Position numbers and translations under genes: made by a program
NCBI GenBank assembly: GCA_029263015.1
Contig: JAJCYI010000176.1
Coordinates: 1-60,323 of the forward strand
From: Saprospiraceae bacterium
GTDB taxonomy: Bacteria; Bacteroidota; Bacteroidia; Chitinophagales; Saprospiraceae
Direction: 5' to 3'
DNA: 60,323 nucleotides
Shown: piece by piece, positions 49,629 through 60,165 of the stretch
Position numbering within the stretch: position 1 is the first letter of the stretch
Layout: each line of letters opens with the position of its first letter
The notes under the pieces: generated by a model
What the model was told of the DNA's origin: nothing
Seen by the model: only the letters and a program-made list of their open reading frames with translations
Databases searched by the model: none

Positions 49629-52600
49629 ATGACAAACCGATTACACTTACCTTGGCAATTGCGATTGTTATTGATTGCTTGCCTTTTCCCTTGGACTTCA
49701 AATCTTATTGCCCAGTGCGAATGTGGGATGCCCATCAATAATGGGACGACCCAGGTCTGTTCGGGCGATCTTTTCACGCTGACCTATTCAGGGCCTGATA
49801 CTATATATGTAGGCTCGGATTGTATGGGGGTATTATCCACGGGTATATCATCCTCCGTTTCATTTATGCCAGCACCGGCTACTACCGTTCAGACTATTTC
49901 TGGCGGCTTTAGTGAAGGTGATGATGTGCCTGGCGGCACGGTGGTCACTTATCAGTACATCGTTTCTGATAATGTTACTGAGGACACTCTTTGTTTTTTG
50001 ATCGAATTTGTGGACACGATCCCTCCTGCGTTTAACACCACCATTTCCAATGCATCGGTGGATTGTGGCGTCGCCAATTTTACCCAATGGTGGGAAGATC
50101 AGGTCGATTCATTGACGCTCCACAGTACAGACAATTGCGGTATTAGTACCATTAACCACAGCCAAGCGGACACGCTGATGGACAACTGTGGTGTTTTTGT
50201 TGACACATTTTTTGTGGTGGATGATTTTGGGAATACCACATTTACCGTTGCTGAGTATTCAATCAGCGATAGTGAAGCACCTGTATTTACCAGTTTGCCA
50301 GCTAATGAGTCTTTGAGTTGTGAAGATGCCATTCCCCTAGTGGGCATCGTGAGTGCAACAGACAATTGCGCGGCTATTATCACACCTATCTTTTTGAGTG
50401 AAACAACTATCCCGATTGGAGTTGGTGACTGCGCCAACTATAAATATGAAATTCATCGGACTTGGCGAGTGACCGATGGATGTGGAAATATTATTGACTC
50501 AACACAAATTATTTCGGTTGATGATGTTACCCCGCCTACTTTCGATGTGCCGGCCGATACAGTGATTGCCTGCAACACATCGACAGATACAATGGCAACT
50601 GGCAACATTGGCAACGTACTGGATAACTGTACCGCAAACCTGACAGTTACCATGAGCCAGACCACAGTTGGCGGTACTTGTGTGCAGGAAATGATGATTA
50701 CCCGAACCTGGCAAGTGACTGATGCATGTGGTAACAGCCTAGCTAAATCGCAGACCATTTCGGTAGTCGATACCGTTGCACCTGTGGCGGTTTTTCCAGC
50801 GGATATTACTGTTGATTGTTTTGACTCCACCGATGACAGTGCAACGGGACTCCCTACTTCAGTGAGCGATAATTGTCATCCCAATCCGACGACCATGAAA
50901 CAAAGCGACGTCATTACGGCAGGGCCATGCGACCACACTTTTACGGTGGAGCGTACCTGGACGGTGACTGATGCTTGTGGAAATGAAATTTCCGATATAC
51001 AGATAATAACAGTACAAGACACGATCGCCCCAATCATCGGAAATGAAGCGGTCAACCAGACTGTGACTTGTGACGTCGATATTGCTGCGGCATTCAATAA
51101 TTGGATAAACATGCACGGGGCTGGAACAGCTACCGACAATTGTGTCGCTCCAGCTGATAGCCTTGAGTGGAATGCCTATGTTGCTGGAACAACCGACATC
51201 GCTGCATTGCCAGGACCGGATTGTGTCAATCCAACACCTGGAATTTTCACAACAGTTACGGTTGATTTTGTAGTAAGTGATAAATGTGATAATAAGGACA
51301 CTACTACGGCCATTTTCACAGTGGCAGATAATGATCCCCCAGTGATAATTAATTGTCCTGCGGATGTGACCGTCGATACTGATCCCGGGCAGTGTGAATC
51401 CATTCAGACTTTGTTGCTGCCGGTGGTGATGGAAAACTGTGGCAATACCACTTTGCCAGTTAACCTTTCTATTTCGCAGACCCCGACCATTCCTTTTGGT
51501 TCCGATCCTGTCGAAACGCCAATTGATGACTTGGTTTACCATTTCAATGTAAATGGGCCGCCTTATTCTGCGGTCAGCCCAGCAACATTGACGATTATTT
51601 TGGAAGCGTTGGATGCGGAAGCTCCAACCGAATATCTGAAAGTTTTTGGAGAGGACGGCTCCCTGCTCGGCAATGTCGCCAACACGGCGGGCCAATGTGG
51701 CGACACCCTTTCTACTTTTTCCATCCCAGCTAGTACAGTGGATGCTTGGGCATTCGATGGTGTATTGACCATCACAGTGAAACCTAATATTCCAGCAAGC
51801 TTGCCAGGCCGGTTTTCGGTAAACCCTATTTGCCCAAATAATTTGGTAACGGCAGAATTGTCGTACAGTGCAAATTTCCCAGCTGGGCTTGGATTTGAAT
51901 ATAGCATTAATGGCGGTACAAGAAATGCCGTTTTACCCTTGGCACCGTTCGATGAAGTGTTTGGCCAAGGTATCAATATAGTGGATTATTTCTTTCTGGA
52001 TTGTGCGGGCAATGAAGCAACCTGCAATTTTGAATTAACCATAGAAGACAATGAATTGCCAATTATTACTTGTCCATCAGACCAAACGATAAACCTTGAT
52101 GTGGGCAATTGTCAAAAAGAAGTGATCGTACCATTGTTTACCAATGTGACAGACAACTGTGGCGTGACAACCCCGTCCATCCAAACCCAACCTGCGGATT
52201 CACTGTTGAGCCTCATCGGTTTTTCCTTTAACCCCAACTTAGGTGATTTTGTGGCTGATGACAAAACGTTTACATTCAGTGGCTTGCAAGGAAATGCGAC
52301 CCCTGGTGGCGTGAAATTGATTATTGAAATACAAGCTGATGTTGATTCGGTCGGGGAGTATTTTCAAATATTTGTCAACGGGGTTTTTCTTGGCACAACT
52401 TCCAACAGCCAAGGGTATGTTATCGCTGGTGACTGCAACACGCCAAGCACTGCTACATTTACCATTCCAGCAACCATATTCAATGATTGGACTGGGGCAG
52501 GCGACATCATCGTGGAGGCAATCTCATTTATGAGTTTCCCTATTCCACCTGCGGGACCAACTTGGGGCATCAACCCTTGTGACCCTGGGCAGGTGACGAG

Positions 52601-55600
52601 CGATGGCGATACAGATGGGAGTTATATCATGGCCACGTTCAGCTACGAGAGTGTGACGCCGACGTTTTCGGCGACGGGTGCAAACACGGTTGACCCGATA
52701 GCCCTGACCCCTCCGCTCGAGGCTGATACCCTGTTGCTGAATCAGGGGACGACAACGTTTACCTACAGTGTGACCGATCTCGCTGGAAATACTGGGGAAT
52801 GTAATTTTGATATTGAAATATTGGATGTTGAGCCACCACTTGCATTGTGTGGGCCAGCATTTGTTGACATCAACCCATCTGGTTTTGATGTGGATACTGT
52901 TTTTGCAAATGAAATCGACCTGGGAAGCATGGACAATTGTACCATCGCTTCCATGACGGTTACGCCAAATGTGTTCAGTTGTGAAAATCAGGGCACGGAG
53001 CCAGTGGTTTTGACGGTAACGGATGCTGCGGGCAATGTTTCTACTTGCAATACCTTCGTAAATGTCACGACCCAAAAACCTGTTCCAACTGCACAGAGCG
53101 ATTGTGGGAACACCTTTATGCAATTGTTTGCCAACCCTCCTGCCTCCTCGGCGGGGAACAATGTGATTTACAATTATACTTGGATCAACCCATCGGGCAT
53201 ACCCTTTTCTTTTGTGCAAGACCCGATCATTCAAGATGCCAACATAAGCGATATAGGATTTTATACTGTCATAATAGAAGGAGTGACTTTCTGTGAATCC
53301 ATGTCGTCCGTGCAAGTTACTTGCGACTTGTTGCCGTTACAGAAACCAGTGTTGCAAGTGGGAGGTACCAGTGTTTGCGCAAGCGAAACGATAGAACTCA
53401 GCACTGCCGCTGTTTGTGGGGCTACTGTAAAATATAATTGGTACACTGGGCCATTTCCAGGTGTACTGATGAGCGCAACGACCCAGCCTAATTATTCCAT
53501 GTTGCCGCCCTCTTCTGGCAATTTCAGTTTTTATGTGATTGTCGAAAGGAATGGCTGCGAGTCAGAAGTTTCAGAAGAAATAGGTGTGCAGGTGAATGCT
53601 GCGCCAACCGCAACTGCTGCGCAGGGCAACATACTCATTTGCGAAGGCGAAGAAGTCGTGTTGAATTCGATCAATGTCCCACAGGGTGCTACTTGTCATT
53701 GGATAGGGCCATGTGGCTATGAGTCGTTTGTTTGTAGTCCTGCACCTATCAATAGCGTGAATGCGTGTAACAGCGGAACGTACCAATTGGTGGTGACCAG
53801 CAATGGCTGCCCATCTGTTCCAGATACTGTTTTTGTGAATGTGATTGCGCTTCCGCAAATGCCTTTTGTGTCTAATACAACCTCGGCCAATAATCCGGCA
53901 TGCCACGGTGAGTCCATTACCTTGATCGCCACACCTGTCTTTGGTGCAGTTGCTTATGAATGGACAACGCCAATGTTTACCACGCTAACCTCTCCAGTTA
54001 ATGTGCTGACGGTACAAAACTCTGATATCAGCAAAGATGCAGGGCTGTGGACAGTGAAAGTGATCGGCAATCCATGTGAGTCGTTGGTGTCAGCACCGAC
54101 AACTGTTTACATTGAACCATTGCCTGAAGCTGTTTCCTCAGCCATCACACCAACGGAAGCCTGTGAAGGACAAGACGTGCAGCTCTCAGCTTCTTCGGCC
54201 ACACCAAATGTGACATACAATTGGATTTATCCAAATGGACAGAGCAGTGCTCAACCAAATCCTGTTTTGAATAATGTATCTGCTGTTGATATTGGCACAT
54301 ACACACTGACTGTTACTACTCAATTTGGTTGTACAGTAGAAGGATTGGTTGATTTGAATATTTTGGACCGGGTAGATATTACTGGAATAAGCAGTGATGT
54401 CCCTCCATGCGCATCTGGCCCTGTGACCGTGGATTTGTTGGCCACTTTGTTCCCAATTGATGGAGGTAATTATGAATATCTGTGGACTGGCCCAGGCGGG
54501 TTTTCTTCCACCAATCCATCAGCGACTATCCCTGGGGGTACCTCCGATGACAACGGGCCATATACCTTGGTTGTCACCAATGCGGAAGGGTGTAGTTCTT
54601 TACCAGCAACCGTAGATGTAGAAATACCTGAGATATTGGCTACTCCGGGCGCACCGGTATTGAGTGTTTCTAACCCACATTGTGTAGGGGATGCTGTTAC
54701 TTTGACAACGACTCCTTTCGGTGGCTCGAATGCTACTTATTTCTGGATTTTGCCAAATAATACAACCTCAACCTCCAGTCCGACCTTAGTACTCAATGAT
54801 GTTGAATTGGACGATGCAGGCAATTATTATGTACACTATCAGGTCGATGGTTGTTTGTCTGCGGTCTCTGGCGGAATGATGTTGGCAGTGAATCCGATAC
54901 CATTGATTTCGCCAAGTTCCAATTCACCCGTTTGCGAAGGCGACATCATCGAATTGGATATTGATTGCTCCGCAGGAGCATCTTATGAATGGTTTGGACC
55001 TGGGTCGTTTGGTTCTGCTGCTTGCAATCCAATCATTGTTAGTGCTGACCCGACCTTGCACACTGGAACATATAGTGTTCGTAAACAAGTAGATGGGTGC
55101 TGGTCGGAAGTGAATACTTTTAATATAGAGGTAAAAGAAAAACCAGAGATGCCAACGGCACTCAATGCTGGACCTTTCTGCGCCGATACAGAAGACGTAA
55201 TTCTCTCTGTGTCAAATAATTCAGCCACACCGGGAGCTGTTTATACTTGGTACGATATAAATAATGTGCCACTCAACAACGGAACACCTGCCCTCAATTT
55301 TGCTGTGCCGAATGCCAGTGCTATGGGCGACAATTCTTTTCCGTTTTATGTGATTGCAAGTTTGGATGGTTGTGAATCCACACCATCGTTCACCACAGAA
55401 GTTACCATCAACACCATTCCTGCAAACATTGCGGAAGCGGGGCAGGACATTGAAGCTTGCCAGGGTGACGATATATTCTTGCAAGGTACAACGCCCTCCG
55501 TCGGTACAGGCTGGTGGACATCGGTAGCGAGCAATCCTCCGGGAGTCACTATTTTCAATCCCGATCAGGCAGGTTCTGAGATAGAAGGAATGATCCCTAC

Positions 55601-56738
55601 TGAAACCTATATTTTCCAATGGACTTTGTCCAACGGTGCATGCGAGAATTTTTCTACAGATGAAATGACTGTATTCGTGAACATGCTCGAAGAGGCCGAT
55701 GCCGGAGATGCGATCACGGTTTGCCATGCTAATACGGTGACGCTGGTTGCTAATACGCCTGTGTCGAACATAGGTCAATGGTCGCAACCATTGTCTCAGG
55801 AAATGCTGGGGGTTTTCATCAATACGCCAGACAATCCGAACACAATTATTACAGGCCTTGTGCCTGGAAATAACTACGTTTTTACCTGGACCATCGATGG
55901 AGGTTGCGGTTCTTCAGAAGATGCAATATTGGTGACGGTAACCAATGAAAATGCTTTTGCCGGTATTGATTACGAAGATTGTGGTGACGGTTCGACAATA
56001 TTGGATGCGATTGCTCCCTTGAGTGAAAATGGAATGTGGACAAGTCCCGACCTGAACATCATCTTTGCCACACCAACTGATCCGCTGTCCGTTGCAGAGG
56101 GACTTCAGATTGGGGAAAACATTCTCGTCTGGACCATTGATGATGGTGATTGCGGGATTTTCTCAGTGGATTCGGTTATTGTCGATTATCAATTTGCACC
56201 AATCGGTGTGGACGATGCAGCCAGTGTTCCTTTTGCTGGTGCAACCGCACTCAATGTAACCGACAATGATGACATACCCGGTTTCTATACTTTGAACATT
56301 TTAGAACTTCCTTCAAACGGAGAGGCAGAACTGGATGAAGATGGTGAAATAATCTACCAGGCTGATGTCAATTTTGTGGGCGAAGATATAGTCATTTATG
56401 AAATATGCATGGAAGGTTGTGTGTGTACCACCGCAACAGTCAGTTTCAATGTAGGCGAAAATGCAGAATGTATGGCACCTTCGATCATTACGCCAAACGG
56501 CGATGGCATGAACGATGCTTTTGTCATTCCTTGTTTTGCGCAAGCAGATCGTTTTCCAGTAAATGTGGTGAGTATTTACAACCAGTGGGGAGATGAAGTT
56601 TACCATGCTGAGCCTTATCAAAATGATTGGTACGGAACATTTAATGGAGAAGAACTTCCTGCGGGCACTTATTTCTATCTCATTGATTTGGGCAGTGGCG
56701 ATAAGCCAATGTCTGGCTATCTCATTATTCAAAGATAA
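49629..56738 (+). CDS. Giant multidomain adhesin with T9SS type B C-terminal domain
   Basis: Predicted surface protein of 2369 residues from ATG 49629 (MTNRLHLPWQLRLLLIACLF, signal peptide to about 29). The first third has tandem HYR-like repeats with matching cores such as TWRVTDGCGN, TWQVTDACGN and TWTVTDACGN, each followed by I-D/V-D-T-x-x-P-P. The rest has many Ig/PKD-like repeats beginning with V-C-x-G/E, for example ACEGQDVQLSAS and VCEGDIIELDI. The end is a type B sorting domain: PSIITPNGDGMNDAFVIP, IYNQWGDEVYHA and LPAGTYFYLIDLG. Such proteins (compare SprB) are moved or tethered on the surface and act in adhesion or gliding. The PorP/SprF gene directly downstream is its likely export partner. 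Confidence 0.92.
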   Translation: MTNRLHLPWQLRLLLIACLFPWTSNLIAQCECGMPINNGTTQVCSGDLFTLTYSGPDTIYVGSDCMGVLSTGISSSVSFMPAPATTVQTISGGFSEGDDVPGGTVVTYQYIVSDNVTEDTLCFLIEFVDTIPPAFNTTISNASVDCGVANFTQWWEDQVDSLTLHSTDNCGISTINHSQADTLMDNCGVFVDTFFVVDDFGNTTFTVAEYSISDSEAPVFTSLPANESLSCEDAIPLVGIVSATDNCAAIITPIFLSETTIPIGVGDCANYKYEIHRTWRVTDGCGNIIDSTQIISVDDVTPPTFDVPADTVIACNTSTDTMATGNIGNVLDNCTANLTVTMSQTTVGGTCVQEMMITRTWQVTDACGNSLAKSQTISVVDTVAPVAVFPADITVDCFDSTDDSATGLPTSVSDNCHPNPTTMKQSDVITAGPCDHTFTVERTWTVTDACGNEISDIQIITVQDTIAPIIGNEAVNQTVTCDVDIAAAFNNWINMHGAGTATDNCVAPADSLEWNAYVAGTTDIAALPGPDCVNPTPGIFTTVTVDFVVSDKCDNKDTTTAIFTVADNDPPVIINCPADVTVDTDPGQCESIQTLLLPVVMENCGNTTLPVNLSISQTPTIPFGSDPVETPIDDLVYHFNVNGPPYSAVSPATLTIILEALDAEAPTEYLKVFGEDGSLLGNVANTAGQCGDTLSTFSIPASTVDAWAFDGVLTITVKPNIPASLPGRFSVNPICPNNLVTAELSYSANFPAGLGFEYSINGGTRNAVLPLAPFDEVFGQGINIVDYFFLDCAGNEATCNFELTIEDNELPIITCPSDQTINLDVGNCQKEVIVPLFTNVTDNCGVTTPSIQTQPADSLLSLIGFSFNPNLGDFVADDKTFTFSGLQGNATPGGVKLIIEIQADVDSVGEYFQIFVNGVFLGTTSNSQGYVIAGDCNTPSTATFTIPATIFNDWTGAGDIIVEAISFMSFPIPPAGPTWGINPCDPGQVTSDGDTDGSYIMATFSYESVTPTFSATGANTVDPIALTPPLEADTLLLNQGTTTFTYSVTDLAGNTGECNFDIEILDVEPPLALCGPAFVDINPSGFDVDTVFANEIDLGSMDNCTIASMTVTPNVFSCENQGTEPVVLTVTDAAGNVSTCNTFVNVTTQKPVPTAQSDCGNTFMQLFANPPASSAGNNVIYNYTWINPSGIPFSFVQDPIIQDANISDIGFYTVIIEGVTFCESMSSVQVTCDLLPLQKPVLQVGGTSVCASETIELSTAAVCGATVKYNWYTGPFPGVLMSATTQPNYSMLPPSSGNFSFYVIVERNGCESEVSEEIGVQVNAAPTATAAQGNILICEGEEVVLNSINVPQGATCHWIGPCGYESFVCSPAPINSVNACNSGTYQLVVTSNGCPSVPDTVFVNVIALPQMPFVSNTTSANNPACHGESITLIATPVFGAVAYEWTTPMFTTLTSPVNVLTVQNSDISKDAGLWTVKVIGNPCESLVSAPTTVYIEPLPEAVSSAITPTEACEGQDVQLSASSATPNVTYNWIYPNGQSSAQPNPVLNNVSAVDIGTYTLTVTTQFGCTVEGLVDLNILDRVDITGISSDVPPCASGPVTVDLLATLFPIDGGNYEYLWTGPGGFSSTNPSATIPGGTSDDNGPYTLVVTNAEGCSSLPATVDVEIPEILATPGAPVLSVSNPHCVGDAVTLTTTPFGGSNATYFWILPNNTTSTSSPTLVLNDVELDDAGNYYVHYQVDGCLSAVSGGMMLAVNPIPLISPSSNSPVCEGDIIELDIDCSAGASYEWFGPGSFGSAACNPIIVSADPTLHTGTYSVRKQVDGCWSEVNTFNIEVKEKPEMPTALNAGPFCADTEDVILSVSNNSATPGAVYTWYDINNVPLNNGTPALNFAVPNASAMGDNSFPFYVIASLDGCESTPSFTTEVTINTIPANIAEAGQDIEACQGDDIFLQGTTPSVGTGWWTSVASNPPGVTIFNPDQAGSEIEGMIPTETYIFQWTLSNGACENFSTDEMTVFVNMLEEADAGDAITVCHANTVTLVANTPVSNIGQWSQPLSQEMLGVFINTPDNPNTIITGLVPGNNYVFTWTIDGGCGSSEDAILVTVTNENAFAGIDYEDCGDGSTILDAIAPLSENGMWTSPDLNIIFATPTDPLSVAEGLQIGENILVWTIDDGDCGIFSVDSVIVDYQFAPIGVDDAASVPFAGATALNVTDNDDIPGFYTLNILELPSNGEAELDEDGEIIYQADVNFVGEDIVIYEICMEGCVCTTATVSFNVGENAECMAPSIITPNGDGMNDAFVIPCFAQADRFPVNVVSIYNQWGDEVYHAEPYQNDWYGTFNGEELPAGTYFYLIDLGSGDKPMSGYLIIQR

Positions 56739-56741
56739 ACT

Positions 56742-56795
56742 AGTGATTAGTTGATTAGTGATTAGTAACGACCGCCAACGACTAATCACTAATCC
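56742..56795. repeat. GATTAGT-type hairpin after the adhesin gene
   Basis: GATTAGTGATTAGT (56753-56766) and its exact complement ACTAATCACTAATC (56781-56794), with further GATTAGT units outside. It begins 4 nt after the stop codon, between the adhesin and PorP/SprF genes. Confidence 0.8.
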
Positions 56796-56821
56796 ACTAA
56801 TCCACTAAGAACTAACATAAA

Positions 56822-57778
56822 ATGAAAAATATAATCCATATCATATTCTTTGTGCTGTTTTTGACCCCATTTGCTTGCGAAGCCCAGCAACAACCGCACA
56901 ATACGCAGTTCATGTATTACAAACTTGGCTACAATCCTGGATTTGCAGGTAGTCAGGAATCTCCCTGTGTTTCTTTGATCGTCAGGGAACAATGGCTGGG
57001 ACTTGAGGGTGCGCCCTCCACACAAGCACTGACATTTAACATGCCGCTGATGAACCAGCGGGTAGGCATTGGTGCTAACCTGAGGCGGTTTTCTATAGGC
57101 ATCACGACTGTTTACGACGTTGATGCTGTGTATTCATATCGTGTACGACTGGGACAGGGCATGTTGGGCATTGGCGTACAGGGTACTTTGCGCTCGTTGA
57201 GCAATGACTTTAATGAGACAATTGCGATTCAGTCAAAGCCAGGAGACCTAACGATACCTGATAATAATGAGAATAAATTCATGTTCAATTTTGGGGCAGG
57301 GCTTTATTATAATTCTGATCGTTTTTACCTCGGAGTGAGTACGCCTCGCTTATTGGAGAACAGCATTGATTTTAACTCAAATGACAATATCGTTTCCCGT
57401 GAGGTGCAACATGTTTACCTGATGACGGGATATACGGCGACATTGAGCGAGGGTCTGAGCATCCGGCCCCAAGTAATGTTCAAATATGCTGAGAACGCAC
57501 CAGTGGACGCCGATGTCAATGTGAATTTTATGATTCAGGACAAATTTATTGCAGGAATGACATACCGCTTGGGTGGCAATAAAGTGAACGGAAAAGGCGA
57601 GTCTTTGGATTTGCTTTTTGGAGCGCAAATAACAGAAAACCTAATGTTTGGGTTTTCCTATGATTTCACCCTGTCAGATATCCAGGATCATACTGACGGC
57701 AGTGTGGAAGTGTCGCTTCATTATTGCATGGGCAGGAGGAGTTCGAGCAGCGAATTTGAGAACCCGAGGTTCTTTTAG
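56822..57778 (+). CDS. PorP/SprF-family T9SS outer-membrane protein
   Basis: A 318-residue outer-membrane beta-barrel of the PorP/SprF family. It has a signal peptide (about 1-21) and the family start QQPHNTQFMYYKLGYNPGFAGSQES, followed by strand-rich barrel segments (VGIGANLRRFSIGITTVYDVDAVYSYRV, FNFGAGLYYNSDRFYLGVSTPRLLE) and a C-terminal strand near FGFSYDFTLSDI. Known SprF proteins are each paired with one type B cargo and needed for its secretion or surface attachment. Its position 83 bp after the type B adhesin fits this. The OmpA-family gene follows. Confidence 0.94.
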   Translation: MKNIIHIIFFVLFLTPFACEAQQQPHNTQFMYYKLGYNPGFAGSQESPCVSLIVREQWLGLEGAPSTQALTFNMPLMNQRVGIGANLRRFSIGITTVYDVDAVYSYRVRLGQGMLGIGVQGTLRSLSNDFNETIAIQSKPGDLTIPDNNENKFMFNFGAGLYYNSDRFYLGVSTPRLLENSIDFNSNDNIVSREVQHVYLMTGYTATLSEGLSIRPQVMFKYAENAPVDADVNVNFMIQDKFIAGMTYRLGGNKVNGKGESLDLLFGAQITENLMFGFSYDFTLSDIQDHTDGSVEVSLHYCMGRRSSSSEFENPRFF

Positions 57779-58075
57779 GGGGCTTGCCGAGAGCCGATAG
57801 TGACTATAGGCATGTTTTGGCCGTCTATTGTTCTGAAGTTGTTTTTTGTAGAAAGGATATTTAAAAACCTGTTTCCAAATTGCAGTTTAGCGTTTTGTTG
57901 TTGATCATTTCGTCCAACCTGTAGCTTGGCAAAAGGTCTTGCATGATTTTGGCATTCATTTTTTACAATAAATCACGCTGATCCTTTGTTAGTGAAATAG
58001 GTAAATAAAATTCAGAATTTTGCTGATTCTGATTTAGTCCAGATAAACCGAAACATATTCTAATACCAACTTGCC

Positions 58076-60124
58076 ATGAAATACATTTTGTTCCTCTTCG
58101 GCATTTTTGCGATGCCAATCCTGTTGGCAGGCCAGCAGCAAAGCTCCAAATCAAAAAGCTCGGATAAACTTTATGAGAAAGGTGGCATCAAGCGTGAGGT
58201 CTCGATGGAAAGTGCGCTGGGGGTCAACTCTGGCAATGACGAGTTCTCGCCTGCTTTTTACCAAAATGGTGTCGTCTATGTTTCCTATCACAAAAACGGA
58301 CCGATTGATCCCAATACCGGCAAGCCATTTTTTGAATTATTTTTTGCTGAAACGGATGCGATGGGATTGCCTCAAAAACCCCGTGAATTTTCGTTGCAGA
58401 TCAACTCCCAATTCCATGAAGGACCAGTGTCGTTCAGCCGGGACGGAGACCTGCTTTATTTTACCCGCAACAATCTCGAAGGTGGTATCCCTAAAACCAA
58501 CTCACGCGATAAAGTTACCCTGAAAATATATGAAGCCCGCAGAGGCAAGTACGATTGGCAAGATATCAAGTCTTTGCCTTTCAACAGTGTGGAGTACAAC
58601 TCTGTACATCCAAGCCTGTCGGTAGATGGCTTCCAATTGTTTTTTGCTTCCAATATGCCCGGGGGCTATGGTGGTTACGACCTTTATTATGTGGAACGGA
58701 AAACCAGTGGATGGTCACAGCCAGTAAATCTTGGCTCATCTGTCAATTCATCAGGGAATGAGCTGTTCCCATTTATCCATGAGAGCGGCCTATTGTTTTA
58801 TTCTTCTAATGGCTTGGGTGGAAAAGGAGGGTTGGATCTTTTTATGGTAAATGTGGAAGGAGATGATTTTGGGATTCCGGAAAACCTTGATACACCTTAT
58901 AATTCCGATAAGGATGATTTAGGTTTCATCTTAAATGAAGATGCGACCAAAGGTTATCTTTCTTCAGCTCGGAAAGGGGGTGTTGGTGGTGACGATATTT
59001 ATATGTTCGAGGCGAATGGTGAGCCGATTATCGAAATGAAAAAAGTCATCCTGAATACCATGGTGATTGCATACGACGAGCAAACTGGCGAACGCTTGAC
59101 CGATGCCGGGGTAAGGGTTTTGCAGCGCACAGAAGATGGTTTTGTAGATGGCGATGATGTTTATGATGTTGAAATGATCCCATCGGAAAGTGGGGAGCTG
59201 TTGATGAAACTGGTGCGGAAAGATGCCGATGCAATGAAAGAACCTTCCATTTACACCAACATCAGTGGCGAGGCTGTATTCAACATGATCCAAGATCGTA
59301 GTTATGTGGTATTGGTGAGCAAAGGTGGCTATCAAAGTGGCGAGGTGATGCATTCCACCGACGGACAATTTGGCCCTCAAACGATCCGTGTGCCTTTGCG
59401 TACCAAGAACTGTGCTTCATTGAGTGGGCTTGTAAGCGCCAATGGTTACAAAAATGGGGTGCCAAATGCAGCAGTCAGAATAGTTAACCTGAGTACAGGC
59501 ACACAGGAAGAACTCCGGTCCAATACTGATGGCCAATTCGATTATTGCCTCCCGATTGGTTATGAATACAGTATTTCTGCAACCAAAGATGGTTATGAGG
59601 AAGGTAGTGCAAACTTATCGACGGCAGCTGGATATTCGCAAAACATGGACGTGACCGTTCGCCTTCATCCAATAGCTGAGGGTATCCTGACAGAACCGAT
59701 CAGGGAAGGGAGTATCATTGTTTTGGAAAATATTTATTACGATTTTGACAAATTTTTTATTCGTAAAGGAGCTGCTCAAGAACTGGATGCCCTTGCCCAG
59801 TTGATGAAAAAATACCCAAGTATGGAAGTGCAATTGGTTGCCCATACCGATTCGCAGGGCGACGATGATTACAACCTCGACCTGTCTGTGAAGCGTGCCG
59901 ACTCTGCCCGTCGTTACCTTATCCAAAAAGGCATTGAAGCCCATCGGGTCGAAGCATTTGGCTACGGTGAACAGGACGTTAGGAATCACTGTGGCAATGG
60001 TGTTGATTGCTCAGATCAGGAACATCAGTTTAACCGCCGTACCGAAGTGAAGGTTATCCGTATTGATGAGCCGGTACAGGTGGAATACGATGAAGGAAAT
60101 CCGTTGGATAGAGGGAAGGAATAA
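58076..60124 (+). CDS. OmpA-family protein with PD40 propeller and carboxypeptidase-regulatory-like domain
   Basis: Predicted periplasmic/outer-membrane protein of 682 residues. The signal peptide ends near LLAGQQ. The N-terminal half is a PD40/WD40-like propeller, seen in FSRDGDLLYFTRNN, LSVDGFQLFFASNMPGGYGGYDLYYVER and ESGLLFYSSNGLGGKGGLDLFMV. A beta-sandwich of the carboxypeptidase-regulatory type follows at about 440-530. The OmpA C-terminal domain (about 555-670) has NIYYDFDKFFIRKGAAQELD and the peptidoglycan-binding LVAHTDSQGDDDYNLDLSVKRADSARRYL. This architecture matches PorE-like T9SS accessory proteins, which anchor PorP-family complexes to the cell wall. With the two upstream genes it forms an adhesin-export-anchor module. 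Confidence 0.92.
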   Translation: MKYILFLFGIFAMPILLAGQQQSSKSKSSDKLYEKGGIKREVSMESALGVNSGNDEFSPAFYQNGVVYVSYHKNGPIDPNTGKPFFELFFAETDAMGLPQKPREFSLQINSQFHEGPVSFSRDGDLLYFTRNNLEGGIPKTNSRDKVTLKIYEARRGKYDWQDIKSLPFNSVEYNSVHPSLSVDGFQLFFASNMPGGYGGYDLYYVERKTSGWSQPVNLGSSVNSSGNELFPFIHESGLLFYSSNGLGGKGGLDLFMVNVEGDDFGIPENLDTPYNSDKDDLGFILNEDATKGYLSSARKGGVGGDDIYMFEANGEPIIEMKKVILNTMVIAYDEQTGERLTDAGVRVLQRTEDGFVDGDDVYDVEMIPSESGELLMKLVRKDADAMKEPSIYTNISGEAVFNMIQDRSYVVLVSKGGYQSGEVMHSTDGQFGPQTIRVPLRTKNCASLSGLVSANGYKNGVPNAAVRIVNLSTGTQEELRSNTDGQFDYCLPIGYEYSISATKDGYEEGSANLSTAAGYSQNMDVTVRLHPIAEGILTEPIREGSIIVLENIYYDFDKFFIRKGAAQELDALAQLMKKYPSMEVQLVAHTDSQGDDDYNLDLSVKRADSARRYLIQKGIEAHRVEAFGYGEQDVRNHCGNGVDCSDQEHQFNRRTEVKVIRIDEPVQVEYDEGNPLDRGKE

Positions 60125-60165
60125 TGTAGGCCGAATCTGGAGATTCACTCTACATTATTTTTTTT
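60120..60165 (+). terminator. Terminator overlapping the OmpA-family stop codon
   Basis: AATAATGTAG (60120-60129) pairs with CTACATTATT (60150-60159), with an inner GAATCT/AGATTC stem, followed by a run of T. The stop codon TAA (60122-60124) is in the left arm. Confidence 0.88.

Noticed and set aside
50859-53315. Long antisense frames (278 and 263 codons) within the giant adhesin
   Set aside because: Cys/Ile/Arg-rich shadow translations of the repeat-rich adhesin; no start signals or motifs.
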